The position numbers and the translations under genes were made by a program. Shown piece after piece: positions 22,137-31,574 of a stretch of 64,000 bases of DNA. Source of the DNA: Streptomyces pyxinae (lineage in GTDB: Bacteria > Actinomycetota > Actinomycetes > Streptomycetales > Streptomycetaceae); the NCBI RefSeq assembly GCF_024756275.1, contig NZ_JANUGQ010000009.1, forward strand, positions 124,001-188,000, read 5' to 3'. Position 1 is the first letter of the stretch, and each line of letters opens with the position of its first letter. The notes under the pieces were generated by a model. The model ran no database searches. It was not told the origin of the DNA and saw only the letters and a list, made by a program, of their open reading frames with translations.

Positions 22137-22961
22137 TCAGGCCGTGGCCGGACCGGCGGCCGACGGGGAGGGCGAAGAGGTGTCGGCGGCCTCTTCGCCG
22201 GCAGCCTTCGCCGCCGCCTCCCGTTCGTCCGCGGCGGCCCGGATGGCCCGCCAGGCGGACTCCGCCGCCTGCTGTTCCGCTTCCTTCTTGCTGCGGCCGG
22301 TGCCGATGCCGTACGAGACACCACCGACGCGGGCGGCAGCAGTGAAGGTCTTCTCGTGGTCCGGGCCGGTCTCGCTGACCAGGTACTCCGGAACCCCCAG
22401 GCCCTCGGCCGCGGTCAGCTCCTGGAGGCTGGTCTTCCAGTCCAGGCCGGCGCCGAGGTTCGAGGACTTCTCGATCAGCGGGTCGAAGAGCCGGTGGACC
22501 AGCTCGGAGGCCGCGTCGAGACCCCGGTCGAGGTAGACCGCACCGATCACCGCTTCGAGTGTGTCGGCGAGGATGGACGCCTTGTCCCGGCCCCCGGTGC
22601 CCTCTTCGCCCCGGCCGAGCCGGATGAAGGAGCCCAGTTCGAGGCCACGGCCGACCTCCGCCAGCGCACGAGAGTTGACCACCGCGGCCCGCAGCTTGGC
22701 CAGCTGGCCCTCGGGCAGGTCGGGGTGGGTGCGGTACAGCGTGTCGGTGACCACCAGGCCGAGCACGGAGTCCCCGAGGAACTCCAGCCGCTCGTTGGTG
22801 GGCAGACCGCCGTTCTCGTACGCGTACGAACGGTGGGTCAGCGCACGCACCAGAAGGGCGGACTCAAGGGTGTACCCGAGCCGCCCTTCCAGAAGCGTGT
22901 GGGACGAGGCCGTGTTCTCCGCCTGCTTCTTGGCGTCATCCGCCGTTTTGTGGCCAGACAC
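22137..22961 (-). CDS. rnc: Ribonuclease III
   Basis: Double-strand-specific endoribonuclease; the S. coelicolor gene is absB, a global regulator of antibiotic synthesis. The catalytic domain carries [13 protein letters not shown] and a matching [13 protein letters not shown] helix; the C-terminal dsRNA-binding domain has [17 protein letters not shown]. An acidic Ala/Glu tail follows. I prefer the GTG at 22961, four bases after a GAGAGG SD (274 residues); the GTG at 22973, eight bases after the rpmF stop, is the alternative and lacks a good SD. It is last gene of the DUF177-rpmF-rnc operon. Confidence 0.95.
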   Translation of the reverse strand: MSGHKTADDAKKQAENTASSHTLLEGRLGYTLESALLVRALTHRSYAYENGGLPTNERLEFLGDSVLGLVVTDTLYRTHPDLPEGQLAKLRAAVVNSRALAEVGRGLELGSFIRLGRGEEGTGGRDKASILADTLEAVIGAVYLDRGLDAASELVHRLFDPLIEKSSNLGAGLDWKTSLQELTAAEGLGVPEYLVSETGPDHEKTFTAAARVGGVSYGIGTGRSKKEAEQQAAESAWRAIRAAADEREAAAKAAGEEAADTSSPSPSAAGPATA

Positions 22962-22981
22962 GGTGCCTCTCACCAGCCCGC

Positions 22982-23155
22982 TCAGACCGAGAGGACCTGG
23001 CGCTTGTTGTACGTGCCGCAGCTCGGGCACGCGATGTGCTGCAGCTTCGGCTCCTGGCAGCGCTCGCACGCAACCAGGGTGGGGACCGCAGCCTTCCACT
23101 GCGACCGGCGGTGGCGCGTGTTGCTGCGCGACATCTTCCGCTTCGGAACAGCCAC
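22982..23155 (-). CDS. rpmF: 50S ribosomal protein L32
   Basis: A 57-residue L32: [20 protein letters not shown], then a zinc-ribbon CERC...CPSCG, so this is the zinc-containing form. The GTG start lies two nucleotides after the DUF177 stop. DUF177-rpmF is a very widely conserved pair, and rnc follows closely. Confidence 0.97.
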   Translation of the reverse strand: MAVPKRKMSRSNTRHRRSQWKAAVPTLVACERCQEPKLQHIACPSCGTYNKRQVLSV

Positions 23156-23157
23156 GG

Positions 23158-23796
23158 CTACTTCTCCTGCTTCTCGTCGACGCCAGGTTCGGCGCCGCTC
23201 ATGTTGTCCTTCTCACCGGTTCCGAGTGAACCGGCGAGTCCCTGCAGAGCCGCCCAACGGATGTCGACGGCGTCGTGATGGTGGTCCGGGTTCTCGTTCA
23301 GACCGATCCCGCACTCGGGGCACAGTCCGGCACAGTCCTCCCGGCACACCGGCTGCATCGGCAGTGCGAGCACCGCCGCGTCCCGCAGCACGGGTTCGAG
23401 GTCGAACATGCCGTCCTCGAGCGGAATGATGTCCTCGTCCTCGGCGTCGTCGCCCGGCTCCGCGTGCTTGGCGCGGCCCCGGTCGTCGGCGTCGGGGTAC
23501 GAGAACATCTCCTGGAAGTCCGCCACGACCTCACGGCGCAGCGGCTCCAGACACCTTACGCACTCCCCCTCGGCGGTCGCACGGGCGGTACCCGTGACGA
23601 GCACCCCTTCCATGACCGACTCCAGGCGGAGCTCCAGCTCCACGGGCGCGCCCTGGGGCACGCCGATGACGCCGTCCAGGCCGAGGTCGGCCGGGGCGTC
23701 CACCGTGCGGGTCAGCCGCTGGAGGGCACCGGGACGCCGACCCAGCTCGTGTGTGTCGAACACGAGGGGGTTGCGGTGGTCGAGGCGCGTACTCAG
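23158..23796 (-). CDS. DUF177 (YceD-type) protein, probable CTG start
   Basis: A 212-residue member of the DUF177/YceD family encoded upstream of rpmF; homologues are linked to 23S rRNA/ribosome assembly. Conserved parts are [20 protein letters not shown] at the N-terminus, GECVRCLEP and the cysteine cluster [13 protein letters not shown]. No ATG or GTG lies before the conserved N-terminus. A CTG, preceded by an AGGAAG SD five bases upstream, gives (M)[10 protein letters not shown] and is my choice. The next in-frame GTG would remove the conserved RLDHRNPL block. Confidence 0.88.
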   Translation of the reverse strand: MSTRLDHRNPLVFDTHELGRRPGALQRLTRTVDAPADLGLDGVIGVPQGAPVELELRLESVMEGVLVTGTARATAEGECVRCLEPLRREVVADFQEMFSYPDADDRGRAKHAEPGDDAEDEDIIPLEDGMFDLEPVLRDAAVLALPMQPVCREDCAGLCPECGIGLNENPDHHHDAVDIRWAALQGLAGSLGTGEKDNMSGAEPGVDEKQEK

Positions 23797-23943
23797 GGCT
23801 CTTCCTGCTTTCGGTTGCGTTGCGGAGGGCGTCGTGCGGTCGGCATGCGGTGCGGCCGGGAACCCCGCGCCGGGCGCACCGGGAGGGTGGACCTGGCCGA
23901 AGCGGGCAGCGGCGAGCGCGGACGTACGCGCGACCGAAGGACC

Positions 23944-23973
23944 AGGATACTGGACACCCCGCCGGGGACCCAA
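23944..23973 (-). promoter_or_regulatory. Promoter of the DUF177-rpmF-rnc operon
   Basis: Minus-strand TTGGGT (23968-23973) and TATCCT (23944-23949) with an 18-bp spacer, about 150 nt before the DUF177 start. Confidence 0.45.
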
Positions 23974-23999
23974 TCCGGTCCCGGGGGCCGGTCCGGGGA

Positions 24000-25115
24000 T
24001 CAGCCCCGGCCCTGCTCGTAGCGGCGGAGCTGGTCCAGGTCGATCATGCTCGTGTCGAAGAAGCTGGTCTCGTCGAGCGCGCCCGGCTGCTGCTGCCGTG
24101 CCCCCTGATCGGAGGGCGTCTGGGAGTGCGGCTGGGACTGGGGCTGGTGCGGCTGCTGGGCGTAGCCGTAGGGGTCGTGGGACTGCGGGTAGCCCTGGCC
24201 GTACTCCTGGGCCGGGTACGCGTAGGGGTCCTGCTGGTACGCGTACGCCTCCTGGGCCGGGGCCGGCGGCTGGGCCGGGAGCGCCGGGTGGCCGTACGTG
24301 CCGGGGTCCGGGTCCGGGGCGTGCGCCGGCTCGGCGGGCGCCGGGGGCGCGGACGGTGACGACAGCGACGGCGATCCGGTGGCGGCGGCGGGCTCGGCGA
24401 GACCGGCCAGGTAGTCGGCGTCGGAGGTGTGCGCCCGGGAGGCGCCCGCGGCGTCCTGGGCGGCCAGGTGGGCGCCGAGCTCGTCGGTGGCGATGCGGCC
24501 GTGCAGCTTCTGGCGGCCGCGGCCGACGGCCTCCAGGGTCTTGGAGAGCACCGCCTCGAAGGCGCCCAGCTTGGCGTCGACATAGGAGTCGGCGCGCTGG
24601 ATCAGCTCCCGGGGGTCGGCGCTGTACTCGGGGGCGTCCTCGTCGGCGTACCCCTGGGCGTCGAGACCCGGCCCCCGGCCGAGGAGCTTCTCCCGGCCCC
24701 GGTCGACCGAGCCGATGGTCTTGGTGAGCACCACCTCGAAGTTGGCCAGCTTGGAGTCCACGTACTCGTCGGCCTCGGCGCGGACCTCCTCGGCCTCCCG
24801 GCGGGCGTCGGCGAGGATGCGGTCGGCCTCCTCCCGCGACTGGCGGGCGACCTGGGTGTCGGAGATCAGCGAACCGCGCTCGGAGTGGGCGGCGGCGATG
24901 ATCCGCCCGGCCTCCCGGCGGGCCTCGTCCAGCAGTTGCTCGCTGCCGCCGATCACTTCCTCGGCCCGCGCCAGCGCGCCGGGCAGGGCCCGGCCCATCT
25001 CGTCCAGCAGGGCGAGCAGTTCGGCGCGGTTGACCACACAGGAGGCGGACATGGGCATGGACCGGGCGCCCCGGACCGTCGACACGATCTCGTCGAGCTT
25101 CTTCTGCACGTCCAC
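24000..25115 (-). CDS. DivIVA-like coiled-coil cell-division-initiation protein
   Basis: A 371-residue cytoplasmic protein, often annotated as cell division initiation protein or ATP synthase B-like because of its coiled coil. Residues about 1-60 include VDVQKKLDEIVSTVRGAR; long charged coiled coils follow (RREAGRIIAAAHSERG, EADRILADARREAEEVRAEA), and the pattern EYVDSKLANFEVVLTKTIGSVDRGREKL is repeated later as SYVDAKLGAFEAVLSKTLEAVGRGRQKL. The C-terminal third is Pro/Gln/Tyr-rich. The GTG at 25115 gives the conserved N-terminus; an in-frame GTG 16 codons upstream is possible. Function is not established. Confidence 0.85.
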   Translation of the reverse strand: MDVQKKLDEIVSTVRGARSMPMSASCVVNRAELLALLDEMGRALPGALARAEEVIGGSEQLLDEARREAGRIIAAAHSERGSLISDTQVARQSREEADRILADARREAEEVRAEADEYVDSKLANFEVVLTKTIGSVDRGREKLLGRGPGLDAQGYADEDAPEYSADPRELIQRADSYVDAKLGAFEAVLSKTLEAVGRGRQKLHGRIATDELGAHLAAQDAAGASRAHTSDADYLAGLAEPAAATGSPSLSSPSAPPAPAEPAHAPDPDPGTYGHPALPAQPPAPAQEAYAYQQDPYAYPAQEYGQGYPQSHDPYGYAQQPHQPQSQPHSQTPSDQGARQQQPGALDETSFFDTSMIDLDQLRRYEQGRG

Positions 25116-25237
25116 CGTGTGCTCGCCACTTCTCTCGGCCGGATTGGAGACGGACGGCACGACTGTACGGCCAGTCGGCGCCGCTCCGGGCCACGGGCGA
25201 CGGGCCCCGGCCGCTCCCCGGCCGCCCGCCGTCCGGC

Positions 25238-25750
25238 TCAGCGCCCGGCGAGCCTGCGGACCAGGGCCTCGTGGACGGCCGGGGGCAGCAGGTGGGATAC
25301 GTCGCCGCCCCAGGCGGCCACCTCCTTGACCAGCGAGGAGGAGAGGAAGCTGTAGGTCGGGTTGGTGGGGACGAAGAGCGTCTCGACCCCGGAGAGCCCC
25401 ATGTTCATCTGGGCCATCTGGAGTTCGTAGTCGAAGTCGCTGACCGCCCGCAGTCCCTTGACGATGGCCGGGATGTCCCGCTCCTTGCAGAAGTCCACGA
25501 GCAGCCCGTGGTGGGACTCCACCTGGACGTTTCCATGGTCGCGGGTGGCCTCGCGGATGAGCTCCATCCGCTCCTCGACGGTGAACAGTCCCTGCTTGGA
25601 CTTGTTGACCATGACGGCGACGTGCACCACGTCGTAGAGCCGGGAGGCCCGGGCGATGATGTCCAGATGTCCGTTGGTGATCGGGTCGAAGGACCCCGGA
25701 CAGACGGCTCGGCGCAACTGAAGTCCCTCGCTCTCGGATCCGGTCGTCAT
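25238..25750 (-). CDS. coaD: Phosphopantetheine adenylyltransferase CoaD
   Basis: Transfers AMP from ATP to 4'-phosphopantetheine, the penultimate step of coenzyme A synthesis. 170 residues with the nucleotidyltransferase motif [14 protein letters not shown], the substrate segment [17 protein letters not shown] and the C-terminal [12 protein letters not shown] (family ISSS-x-VRE). Two starts are possible: GTG at 25759, overlapping the rsmD stop as GTGA, or ATG at 25750, five bases after GGTGAG. I chose the ATG. rsmD-coaD is a common bacterial pair and should be co-transcribed. Confidence 0.95.
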   Translation of the reverse strand: MTTGSESEGLQLRRAVCPGSFDPITNGHLDIIARASRLYDVVHVAVMVNKSKQGLFTVEERMELIREATRDHGNVQVESHHGLLVDFCKERDIPAIVKGLRAVSDFDYELQMAQMNMGLSGVETLFVPTNPTYSFLSSSLVKEVAAWGGDVSHLLPPAVHEALVRRLAGR

Positions 25751-25755
25751 ACGGC

Positions 25756-26376
25756 TCACCCTGCGTTCTCGCGGTCCGCGCTGTCACCGTGCTCGTCGCG
25801 ATCTTCGTTTCGGGAGGCGGCGCGACCGTACCAAAACGTGCCCTCGCCGTACCGCCGGGACCGCAGTGGAGTGAACCCCTCCGGCCAGGCGAATTCCCCG
25901 CCCCGGGTGGCGCGCTCCACGGTGATCAGCGCCTCCTCGGCGAGCCAGCCCCGGGTGCGCAGTGTGAGCAGGATCTCGCGGAGCTCGTCGTCGGAGACGG
26001 CGTACGGCGGGTCGAGGAAGACCGCGTCGTACGGCTCCGCCGGCGGCTCGCCCGCGACGACCTGCTCGGCCCGGCCGGTGCGCGCCTCGGCGCCGGGCAG
26101 GGCGAGGCTCCGGACGTTCTCCCGGACGGTGCGGGCGGCGCGGCCGTCGGCCTCCACCAGCAGCGCGTGGGCGGCGCCCCGGGACAGCGCCTCCAGGCCG
26201 ACCGCGCCCGAGCCGGCGTACAGGTCCGCGACCCGGATGCCGTCCAGCGTGCCGAGGAGCGCCTGCCAGGTGGAGAAGAGGCCCTCGCGCGCCCGGTCGG
26301 AGGTGGGGCGGGTGCCGTTGCCCGGCGGCACGGCCAGGCGGCGTCCGCCGGCCGCTCCGGCGATCACGCGGGTCAT
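25756..26376 (-). CDS. rsmD: 16S rRNA (guanine966-N2)-methyltransferase RsmD
   Basis: A 206-residue SAM-dependent methyltransferase. N-terminal [17 protein letters not shown], the REGLFSTWQ motif, SAM-binding [18 protein letters not shown] and the catalytic LDPPY are all present. The ATG follows a purine-rich AAGGACGAGGACGAGG leader. Immediately upstream of coaD with overlapping ends. Confidence 0.95.
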   Translation of the reverse strand: MTRVIAGAAGGRRLAVPPGNGTRPTSDRAREGLFSTWQALLGTLDGIRVADLYAGSGAVGLEALSRGAAHALLVEADGRAARTVRENVRSLALPGAEARTGRAEQVVAGEPPAEPYDAVFLDPPYAVSDDELREILLTLRTRGWLAEEALITVERATRGGEFAWPEGFTPLRSRRYGEGTFWYGRAASRNEDRDEHGDSADRENAG

Positions 26377-26532
26377 CAGCCTCGTCCTCGTCCTTCTGGT
26401 GCTCGGTCCCGGGGGGCCCGGGGCGGATGGTGGCTCCGGGGTCCGGGGTGCCGGTCCAGGGGTGCGGTGTCCACGATATGGGCCGGTGCGCGGGCGCCGC
26501 CGGTCGGGCCCCGGCACGGGCGCCCCGGGCGG

Positions 26533-26568
26533 GCCGGCCGATCAGGCCCCGGGGTCTGATCGGCCGGC
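26533..26568 (-). terminator. recG terminator hairpin, distal
   Basis: A 13-bp stem, GCCGGCCGATCAG (26533-26545) with its complement at 26556-26568. Second of two hairpins after recG. Confidence 0.7.
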
Positions 26569-26598
26569 CGCGCCGTGGGCCGCCCGGCCCAGGGGCAG

Positions 26599-26637
26599 CG
26601 GGCGGCCCGGCAATGGGCCCCGGTGCCGGGCCGCCCG
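26599..26637 (-). terminator. recG terminator hairpin, proximal
   Basis: A 14-bp stem, CGGGCGGCCCGGCA (26599-26612) with TGCCGGGCCGCCCG (26624-26637), 36 nt after the recG stop. Confidence 0.7.
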
Positions 26638-26672
26638 GCGGGGGCCGGGTCCGGCGACGGCTCGCCTCTGGG

Positions 26673-28934
26673 TCAGCCCTTGTCGAGGTACTGCTCCCGC
26701 TCCTGGTCCAGCAGGGCGTCCAGGGCGGTACGGAGGGCGGGGAACCGCTCCAGGGCGGGGTCGGCTGCGACCACGGCGGCGGCCTCCTCGCGGGCGGCGG
26801 CGATCACCTCCTCGTCCTCGATGACGGCCAGCATCCGCAGGCTGGACCGGGCGCCGGACTGGGCCTGGCCCAGCACATCGCCCTCCCGGCGCTGCTCCAG
26901 GTCGATCCGGGAGAGCTCGAAGCCGTCCAGGGTGGCGGCGACGGCGGCGAGCCGCTGCCGGGCGGGGGCGGGCTCGGGCGCGTCGGTGACCAGCAGACAG
27001 AGACCGGGCGCGGAGCCCCGGCCGACCCGGCCGCGCAACTGGTGGAGCTGGGAGACGCCGAACCGGTCGGCGTCCATGATCACCATCGCGGTGGCATTGG
27101 GGACGTTGACACCGACCTCGATGACGGTGGTGGCGACCAGGACGTCCGCGTCACCCGCCGCGAACCGGCGCATCACCGCGTCCTTCTCGTCGGCGGGCAT
27201 CCGGCCGTGCAGCACCTCCACCCGCAGCCCGGCGAGCGGGCCCTTGGCGAGCTGGTCCGCGACCTCCAGGACGGCGAGCGGCGGCCGGCGCTCGCCGTCG
27301 TCCCCGGAGCCGGAGCCGGACCCGTCCCCGGCTCCTGCGCCTGCTCCTGCTCCTGCTCCTGCTCCGGACGGCTTCTTTCCCGGCTCGTCCTCGCCGTCCC
27401 CGATGCGGGGGCAGACCACATACGCCTGGTGGCCGTTCTCCACCTCCTCGCGCACCCGGTCCCAGGCGCGGGCCAGGAAGTGCGGCTTGTCGCGGGCCGG
27501 CACCACATGGCTGGCGATCGGTGAGCGGCCCGCCGGGAGCTGGTCCAGGACGGAGGTCTCCAGGTCCCCGAAGACGGTCATGGCCACCGTGCGGGGGATG
27601 GGGGTCGCGGTCATCACCAGCAGGTGCGGGGTGTGCTTGACGCCGTTGGCCCCGCCCTTGCCGCGCAGGGCGTCGCGCTGCTCCACGCCGAAGCGGTGCT
27701 GCTCGTCCACGACGACCAGCCCGAGGTCGTGGAACTGGACCGTGTCCTCGATCAGCGCATGGGTGCCGATGACGATGCCCGCCTCGCCGGTGACCAGGTC
27801 CAGCAGGGCCTGGCGGCGGGCGGCGGTGCCCATGGAACCGGTGAGCAGCACGACCTTGGTGGCGTGCTCGGCGCCGCCGAGCATCCCGCCCTCGGCCAGC
27901 TCGCCCATCATCTCGGTGATCGAGCGGTGGTGCTGCTGGGCGAGCACCTCGGTGGGGGCGAGCATGGCGGCCTGGCCGCCGGCGTCCACCACGGCGAGCA
28001 TGGCCCGCAGGGCGACCATGGTCTTGCCCGAGCCGACCTCGCCCTGGAGCAGCCGGTGCATGGGATGGTCGGTGGCGAGGTCGCCGAAGATCTCGGCGGA
28101 GACCTTCCGCTGGCCCTCGGTGAGGGTGAAGGGCAGCCGGGCGTCGAAGGCGTCGAGCAGTCCGCCGGGCGACGGCTTCCGGGCCACGGCCGCCAGCTGG
28201 GTCTCGGCGTGCCGGCGGCGGGCCAGGGCGACCTGGAGGACGAACGCCTCGTCCCACTTCAGCCGGGCGCGCGCCTCCTCGATGTCGCCCTTGCCGCGCG
28301 GCCGGTGGATCTTGTGCAGGGCGTCCGGCAGATCGATGAGGCCCCGGCCCTCCCGGAGGGCGGCCGGCAGCGGATCGGCGGCCTCCCGGGCGCGGGGCAG
28401 CACGGTGTCCACGGCCTTGGAGATCTTCCAGGACTCCAGCTTGGTGGTGGCGGGGTAGAGCGGGATGAGCGCGCCGGCCCAGGCGTCCACGGCCTCCCCG
28501 TCGTCGCCGCGCAGCAGCTCGTAGGCGGGGTGGGCGAGCTGGAGCTTGCGGTTGAACAGGGACACCTTTCCGGCGAACATCGCGCGGGTGCCGGGCAGCA
28601 GGTCCTTGTGCGGCTTGTGCACGCCCTTGCCGAAGAAGACGAGCTGGAGCCGTCCGCTGCCGTCGGTGATGGTCACCTCCAGACGCTGGCCGCGTCCCCG
28701 GGCCCCGTTGAAGGTGTGCACCCGGGCGTCGGCCACCTGCGCCACGACGGTGACGTGCTCGTCCAGCGGGAGTTCGGCGAGCGAGGTCAGCTCGCCGCGT
28801 TCGGCGTAGCGCCGGGGGTAGTGGTGGAGGAGGTCCCCGACCGTGCGCAGGTCGAGGTGCTCGGCCATCACCTTGGCGGTGGCGGCTCCGAGCGGTGTCT
28901 TGAGGGGTTCGTCGAGCGCGGGCACGTTCCCCAT
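26673..28934 (-). CDS. recG: ATP-dependent DNA helicase RecG
   Basis: Branch-migrating helicase that reverses stalled forks and processes Holliday junctions. 753 residues: the N-terminal wedge/OB domain (LGDLLHHYPRRY-like start, EVTITDGSGRLQLVFFGK), Walker A LLQGEVGSGKT (about 297-307), DEQHRFG box (about 410), LVMTATPIPRT, and motif VI QLRGRVGRG. Between helicase motifs is a Gly/Ala/Ser run (about residues 520-545) encoded by hexamer repeats and not typical of the family. The ATG at 28934 gives MGNVPALDEPL, the actinobacterial N-terminus; the SD is weak. Confidence 0.96.
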   Translation of the reverse strand: MGNVPALDEPLKTPLGAATAKVMAEHLDLRTVGDLLHHYPRRYAERGELTSLAELPLDEHVTVVAQVADARVHTFNGARGRGQRLEVTITDGSGRLQLVFFGKGVHKPHKDLLPGTRAMFAGKVSLFNRKLQLAHPAYELLRGDDGEAVDAWAGALIPLYPATTKLESWKISKAVDTVLPRAREAADPLPAALREGRGLIDLPDALHKIHRPRGKGDIEEARARLKWDEAFVLQVALARRRHAETQLAAVARKPSPGGLLDAFDARLPFTLTEGQRKVSAEIFGDLATDHPMHRLLQGEVGSGKTMVALRAMLAVVDAGGQAAMLAPTEVLAQQHHRSITEMMGELAEGGMLGGAEHATKVVLLTGSMGTAARRQALLDLVTGEAGIVIGTHALIEDTVQFHDLGLVVVDEQHRFGVEQRDALRGKGGANGVKHTPHLLVMTATPIPRTVAMTVFGDLETSVLDQLPAGRSPIASHVVPARDKPHFLARAWDRVREEVENGHQAYVVCPRIGDGEDEPGKKPSGAGAGAGAGAGAGDGSGSGSGDDGERRPPLAVLEVADQLAKGPLAGLRVEVLHGRMPADEKDAVMRRFAAGDADVLVATTVIEVGVNVPNATAMVIMDADRFGVSQLHQLRGRVGRGSAPGLCLLVTDAPEPAPARQRLAAVAATLDGFELSRIDLEQRREGDVLGQAQSGARSSLRMLAVIEDEEVIAAAREEAAAVVAADPALERFPALRTALDALLDQEREQYLDKG
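27331..27367. repeat. CTCCTG hexamer repeats within recG
   Basis: About six near-identical hexamers (plus strand GCTCCT/GCGCCT). On the coding strand they encode alternating Gly-Ala, followed by Gly-Ser. In-frame slippage can lengthen or shorten this linker without frameshift. Confidence 0.8.
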
Positions 28935-29084
28935 TGCACACCACGCCACCGACAGGCACCGGCAGTCGGGCGCCACCTGGGGAAATCGGCGGCCGGCGCG
29001 ATCGGCACGGACCGGCCGCGGAGCCCACGGCCGCCGGGCCGTACCCGGACGACGCCGCACGGCCGGTGGCTCACCGCCGGCGTT

Positions 29085-30812
29085 TCACTCCACCCCGACG
29101 AGCAGCAAGGGGGCCGAGGAGCCACCGGGGTGCACCATGGTGTCAACCGCCAGATGGGTGGCCCGGACGTGTTTCTCCAGATCCTCCGCCAGCGTCTCCG
29201 GGGCGTCGTCCGCGACCACCAGGGTGACGAGTTCCCCGCCGCCCGAGAGCATCCGGTCGAGGAGTGTCCGGGCGGTCGCCGCCGGGTCCTCCCCGATGAC
29301 GGCCACATCGCCGTCGATCAGGCCCAGCACGTCCCCGGCCTGGCAGACACCGGCCGAGGTGAACGACCGGTGCTCGGCCACCGCCAGCTCGCCGTACCGG
29401 GTGGCCCCGGCGGCGGCGGTCATGGCCACCACGTCCTCGTCGAAGCCCCGGCCCGGTTCGTGCACCGCGAGGGCGGCGATGCCCTGGACGGCGGCCCGGG
29501 TCGGGATGACGGCCACCCGCACCCCTTCCGCCCGGGCCTGCTCGGCGGCGGCCGCGGCGGTGTGCCGCAGGTCAACGGCGTTCGGGAGCAGAACCACCTC
29601 GCGGGCGTGCGCCCGGCGCACGGCATCCACCAGTTCCCCGCTGGCGGGCGGTTCGCCGGGCCGGGCCAGCACGGTGGTGGCACCGGCCGCCGCGCACAGC
29701 TCCGCGAGCCCCTCCCCCGGTACGACCGCCACGACGGCCCGCCCGGCCGGCTCCGGGCGCGGCGGGTTCCGGTCCCCGAAGTGGGTGATCCGGATGCGGT
29801 ACGGGCGTCCCGCCTCCACCCCGGCCTCCACGGCGGCTCCGGCGTCGTCCACATGCACATGGACGTTCCACAGCCCGTCGCCGCCGACCACCACCAGCGA
29901 GTCCCCGAGCCCGTCGAGCCGGCCGCGCAGCCGGTCCACCGCCGTTTCCTCCGCCTCCAGCAGGAAGATGACCTCGTACGCCGGGCCGCCGGCTGTGTCG
30001 CCGTCGGCCTCGCCCTCCCCGTCGGCCCCGCCGCCGCTCTCGATCCCGCCGCACGCCCCCTCCGGAACCCCGGCAGGTCCCGGCACGGCGGCCCGGTGCG
30101 CGGGGCGCGACCGGTCCTGGGCGGGCGGCGCCTCACCGGTCACCGCCGCCAGCAGCGCGCCCAGCACGGCGACCAGGCCCCGGCCGCCCGCGTCCACCAC
30201 CCCGGCCCGGTGCAGGGCGGGCAGCTGGCCGGGGGTGGCGGCCAGCGCGGCGCGGGCGCCCTCGTACGCGGCCCGGGCGACCCCGGCCAGCCCGCCACCG
30301 GCACCGGCGGCCTCGTGCCCGCAGGCGGTGGCGGCGGCGGAGGCGACGCTCAGGATGGTGCCCTCCACCGGGTGGGCCACGGCGCCCCGGGCGGAGGCGG
30401 CGGCCCGCCCGAGCGCCCGCGCCAGCCGCTCCCCGCCGGTCCCCGGACCGCCCCCGGCCCGGGGCTCGCCCCGCTCGTCCTCCGCCAGCACCTCGGCCAT
30501 GCCGCGCAGCAGCTGGGCGAGGATGGTGCCGGAGTTGCCCCGGGCGCCGATGAGCGCGCCGTGCGCCATGGCCCGTACCGCGTCGGCCGGCGCGGGCACG
30601 GCGGGCACCGTCAGTCCGGTGGCGTGCGCGGTGAAGACGGCCTCCACGGCCTGGGCGGCGGACTCCACGGTCAGATAGAGATTGGTCCCGGTGTCGCCGT
30701 CCGCGACCGGGTACACATTGATGGCGTCGATCTCCTCGCGCTCCCGGCCGAGGGCCTCCAGCGCCCGGGCGCACCAGGCGCGTACCAGCGGGGCGTCGAG
30801 AGTCTGCGACAC
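29085..30812 (-). CDS. DAK/FakA-like (DhaL-DegV type) phosphotransferase
   Basis: A 575-residue protein with an N-terminal DhaL/DAK2 domain, metal/nucleotide motif INVYPVADGDTGTNLYLT (about residues 30-47) and GALIGARGNSGTILAQLLRG, then a FakA-type middle and C-terminal region (VGGDGLWNVHVHVDD, ITAAAGATRYG-like MTAAAGATRYGELAVAEHRS). FakA with FakB phosphorylates fatty acids in Firmicutes; the role in Streptomyces is not established. The start was set at GTG 30812 because GGAGG lies eight bases before it; the ATG five codons upstream overlaps that SD and has none of its own. Confidence 0.85.
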   Translation of the reverse strand: MSQTLDAPLVRAWCARALEALGREREEIDAINVYPVADGDTGTNLYLTVESAAQAVEAVFTAHATGLTVPAVPAPADAVRAMAHGALIGARGNSGTILAQLLRGMAEVLAEDERGEPRAGGGPGTGGERLARALGRAAASARGAVAHPVEGTILSVASAAATACGHEAAGAGGGLAGVARAAYEGARAALAATPGQLPALHRAGVVDAGGRGLVAVLGALLAAVTGEAPPAQDRSRPAHRAAVPGPAGVPEGACGGIESGGGADGEGEADGDTAGGPAYEVIFLLEAEETAVDRLRGRLDGLGDSLVVVGGDGLWNVHVHVDDAGAAVEAGVEAGRPYRIRITHFGDRNPPRPEPAGRAVVAVVPGEGLAELCAAAGATTVLARPGEPPASGELVDAVRRAHAREVVLLPNAVDLRHTAAAAAEQARAEGVRVAVIPTRAAVQGIAALAVHEPGRGFDEDVVAMTAAAGATRYGELAVAEHRSFTSAGVCQAGDVLGLIDGDVAVIGEDPAATARTLLDRMLSGGGELVTLVVADDAPETLAEDLEKHVRATHLAVDTMVHPGGSSAPLLLVGVE

Positions 30813-30999
30813 CTGGTCAACCTCCATGAGGGGCCGGTGGGGCCGGTGGGGCGGCGACGGGAACGGTCCGGAAGGGCGCGGGCCGCCCAGCAGGGTAGAC
30901 CCGGCGCGGGGCCGCCCGGCGGGCCGGGGCCGGGAGGGGCGCTGAGCCGATCGTGGTAGTTTCGTTCCAAGGACGCAGCCGTTGTATGCTGCTCCGGTT

Positions 31000-31071
31000 G
31001 CCCGATGAGAGTCGGGCCATTCCCCCGGCAACGCCCTTCAGTCACTAGTGATCTGATCCGGCACGCCGGAT
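31000..31071 (+). promoter_or_regulatory. Structured leader upstream of rpmB
   Basis: Two small hairpins lie between a TATGCT hexamer (30985-30990) and rpmB: GCCCGA/TCGGGC (31000-31017) and ATCCGGC/GCCGGAT (31056-31071). Ribosomal protein leaders are often regulatory, but no known L28 motif is recognised. Confidence 0.35.
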
Positions 31072-31108
31072 TTCACTGTACGTGCATCTGAAGTCTTTGG
31101 AGTGACCC

Positions 31109-31294
31109 GTGGCTGCCAACTGCGACGTCTGCGGCAAGGGGCCGGGCTTCGGCAACAACATTTCGCACTCGCACCGCCGTACGTCTCGTCGCTGGAACCC
31201 GAACATCCAGCGTGTGCGTGCCGTGGTCGGTCGGACGCCGAAGCGGCTCAACGTCTGCACCTCGTGCATCAAGGCCGGCAAGGTCTCGCGCTAA
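31109..31294 (+). CDS. rpmB: 50S ribosomal protein L28
   Basis: A 61-residue L28: [28 protein letters not shown] and [12 protein letters not shown]. The CxxC pairs make this the zinc-binding form. GTG start with GGAG seven bases before it. Divergent from the DAK/FakA-like gene, a neighbour pairing seen in many bacteria. Confidence 0.97.
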   Translation: MAANCDVCGKGPGFGNNISHSHRRTSRRWNPNIQRVRAVVGRTPKRLNVCTSCIKAGKVSR

Positions 31295-31366
31295 GGGCCA
31301 CTCCCCGCGTCCGCGGGGACGATCCCGCCGACGCCTCGTCGTAGCGCAGCCCCTGCGGTTGCCTTG

Positions 31367-31398
31367 AAGGGCCGGTCCACCTCGGTGGGCCGGCCCTT
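31367..31398 (+). terminator. rpmB terminator
   Basis: A 14-bp stem with one G-U pair, AAGGGCCGGTCCAC / GTGGGCCGGCCCTT, CTCG loop, followed by T. Confidence 0.85.
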
Positions 31399-31574
31399 TG
31401 CCGTATCCGAAACCCCTGCCGTACGCGCGGCCCGCTCGCTCGCCGCCGTACCCGGAACCGTCCGCCGTACCGGGAGGCCGGTGGGACACGGCCGCGAACC
31501 CAGCGACCGGTAGGCCGACGGGGCCGCCTCCCCGGCGGCCCCGCTGTCCCCCGTCCTCCGGCGCCGGTCGTCGC

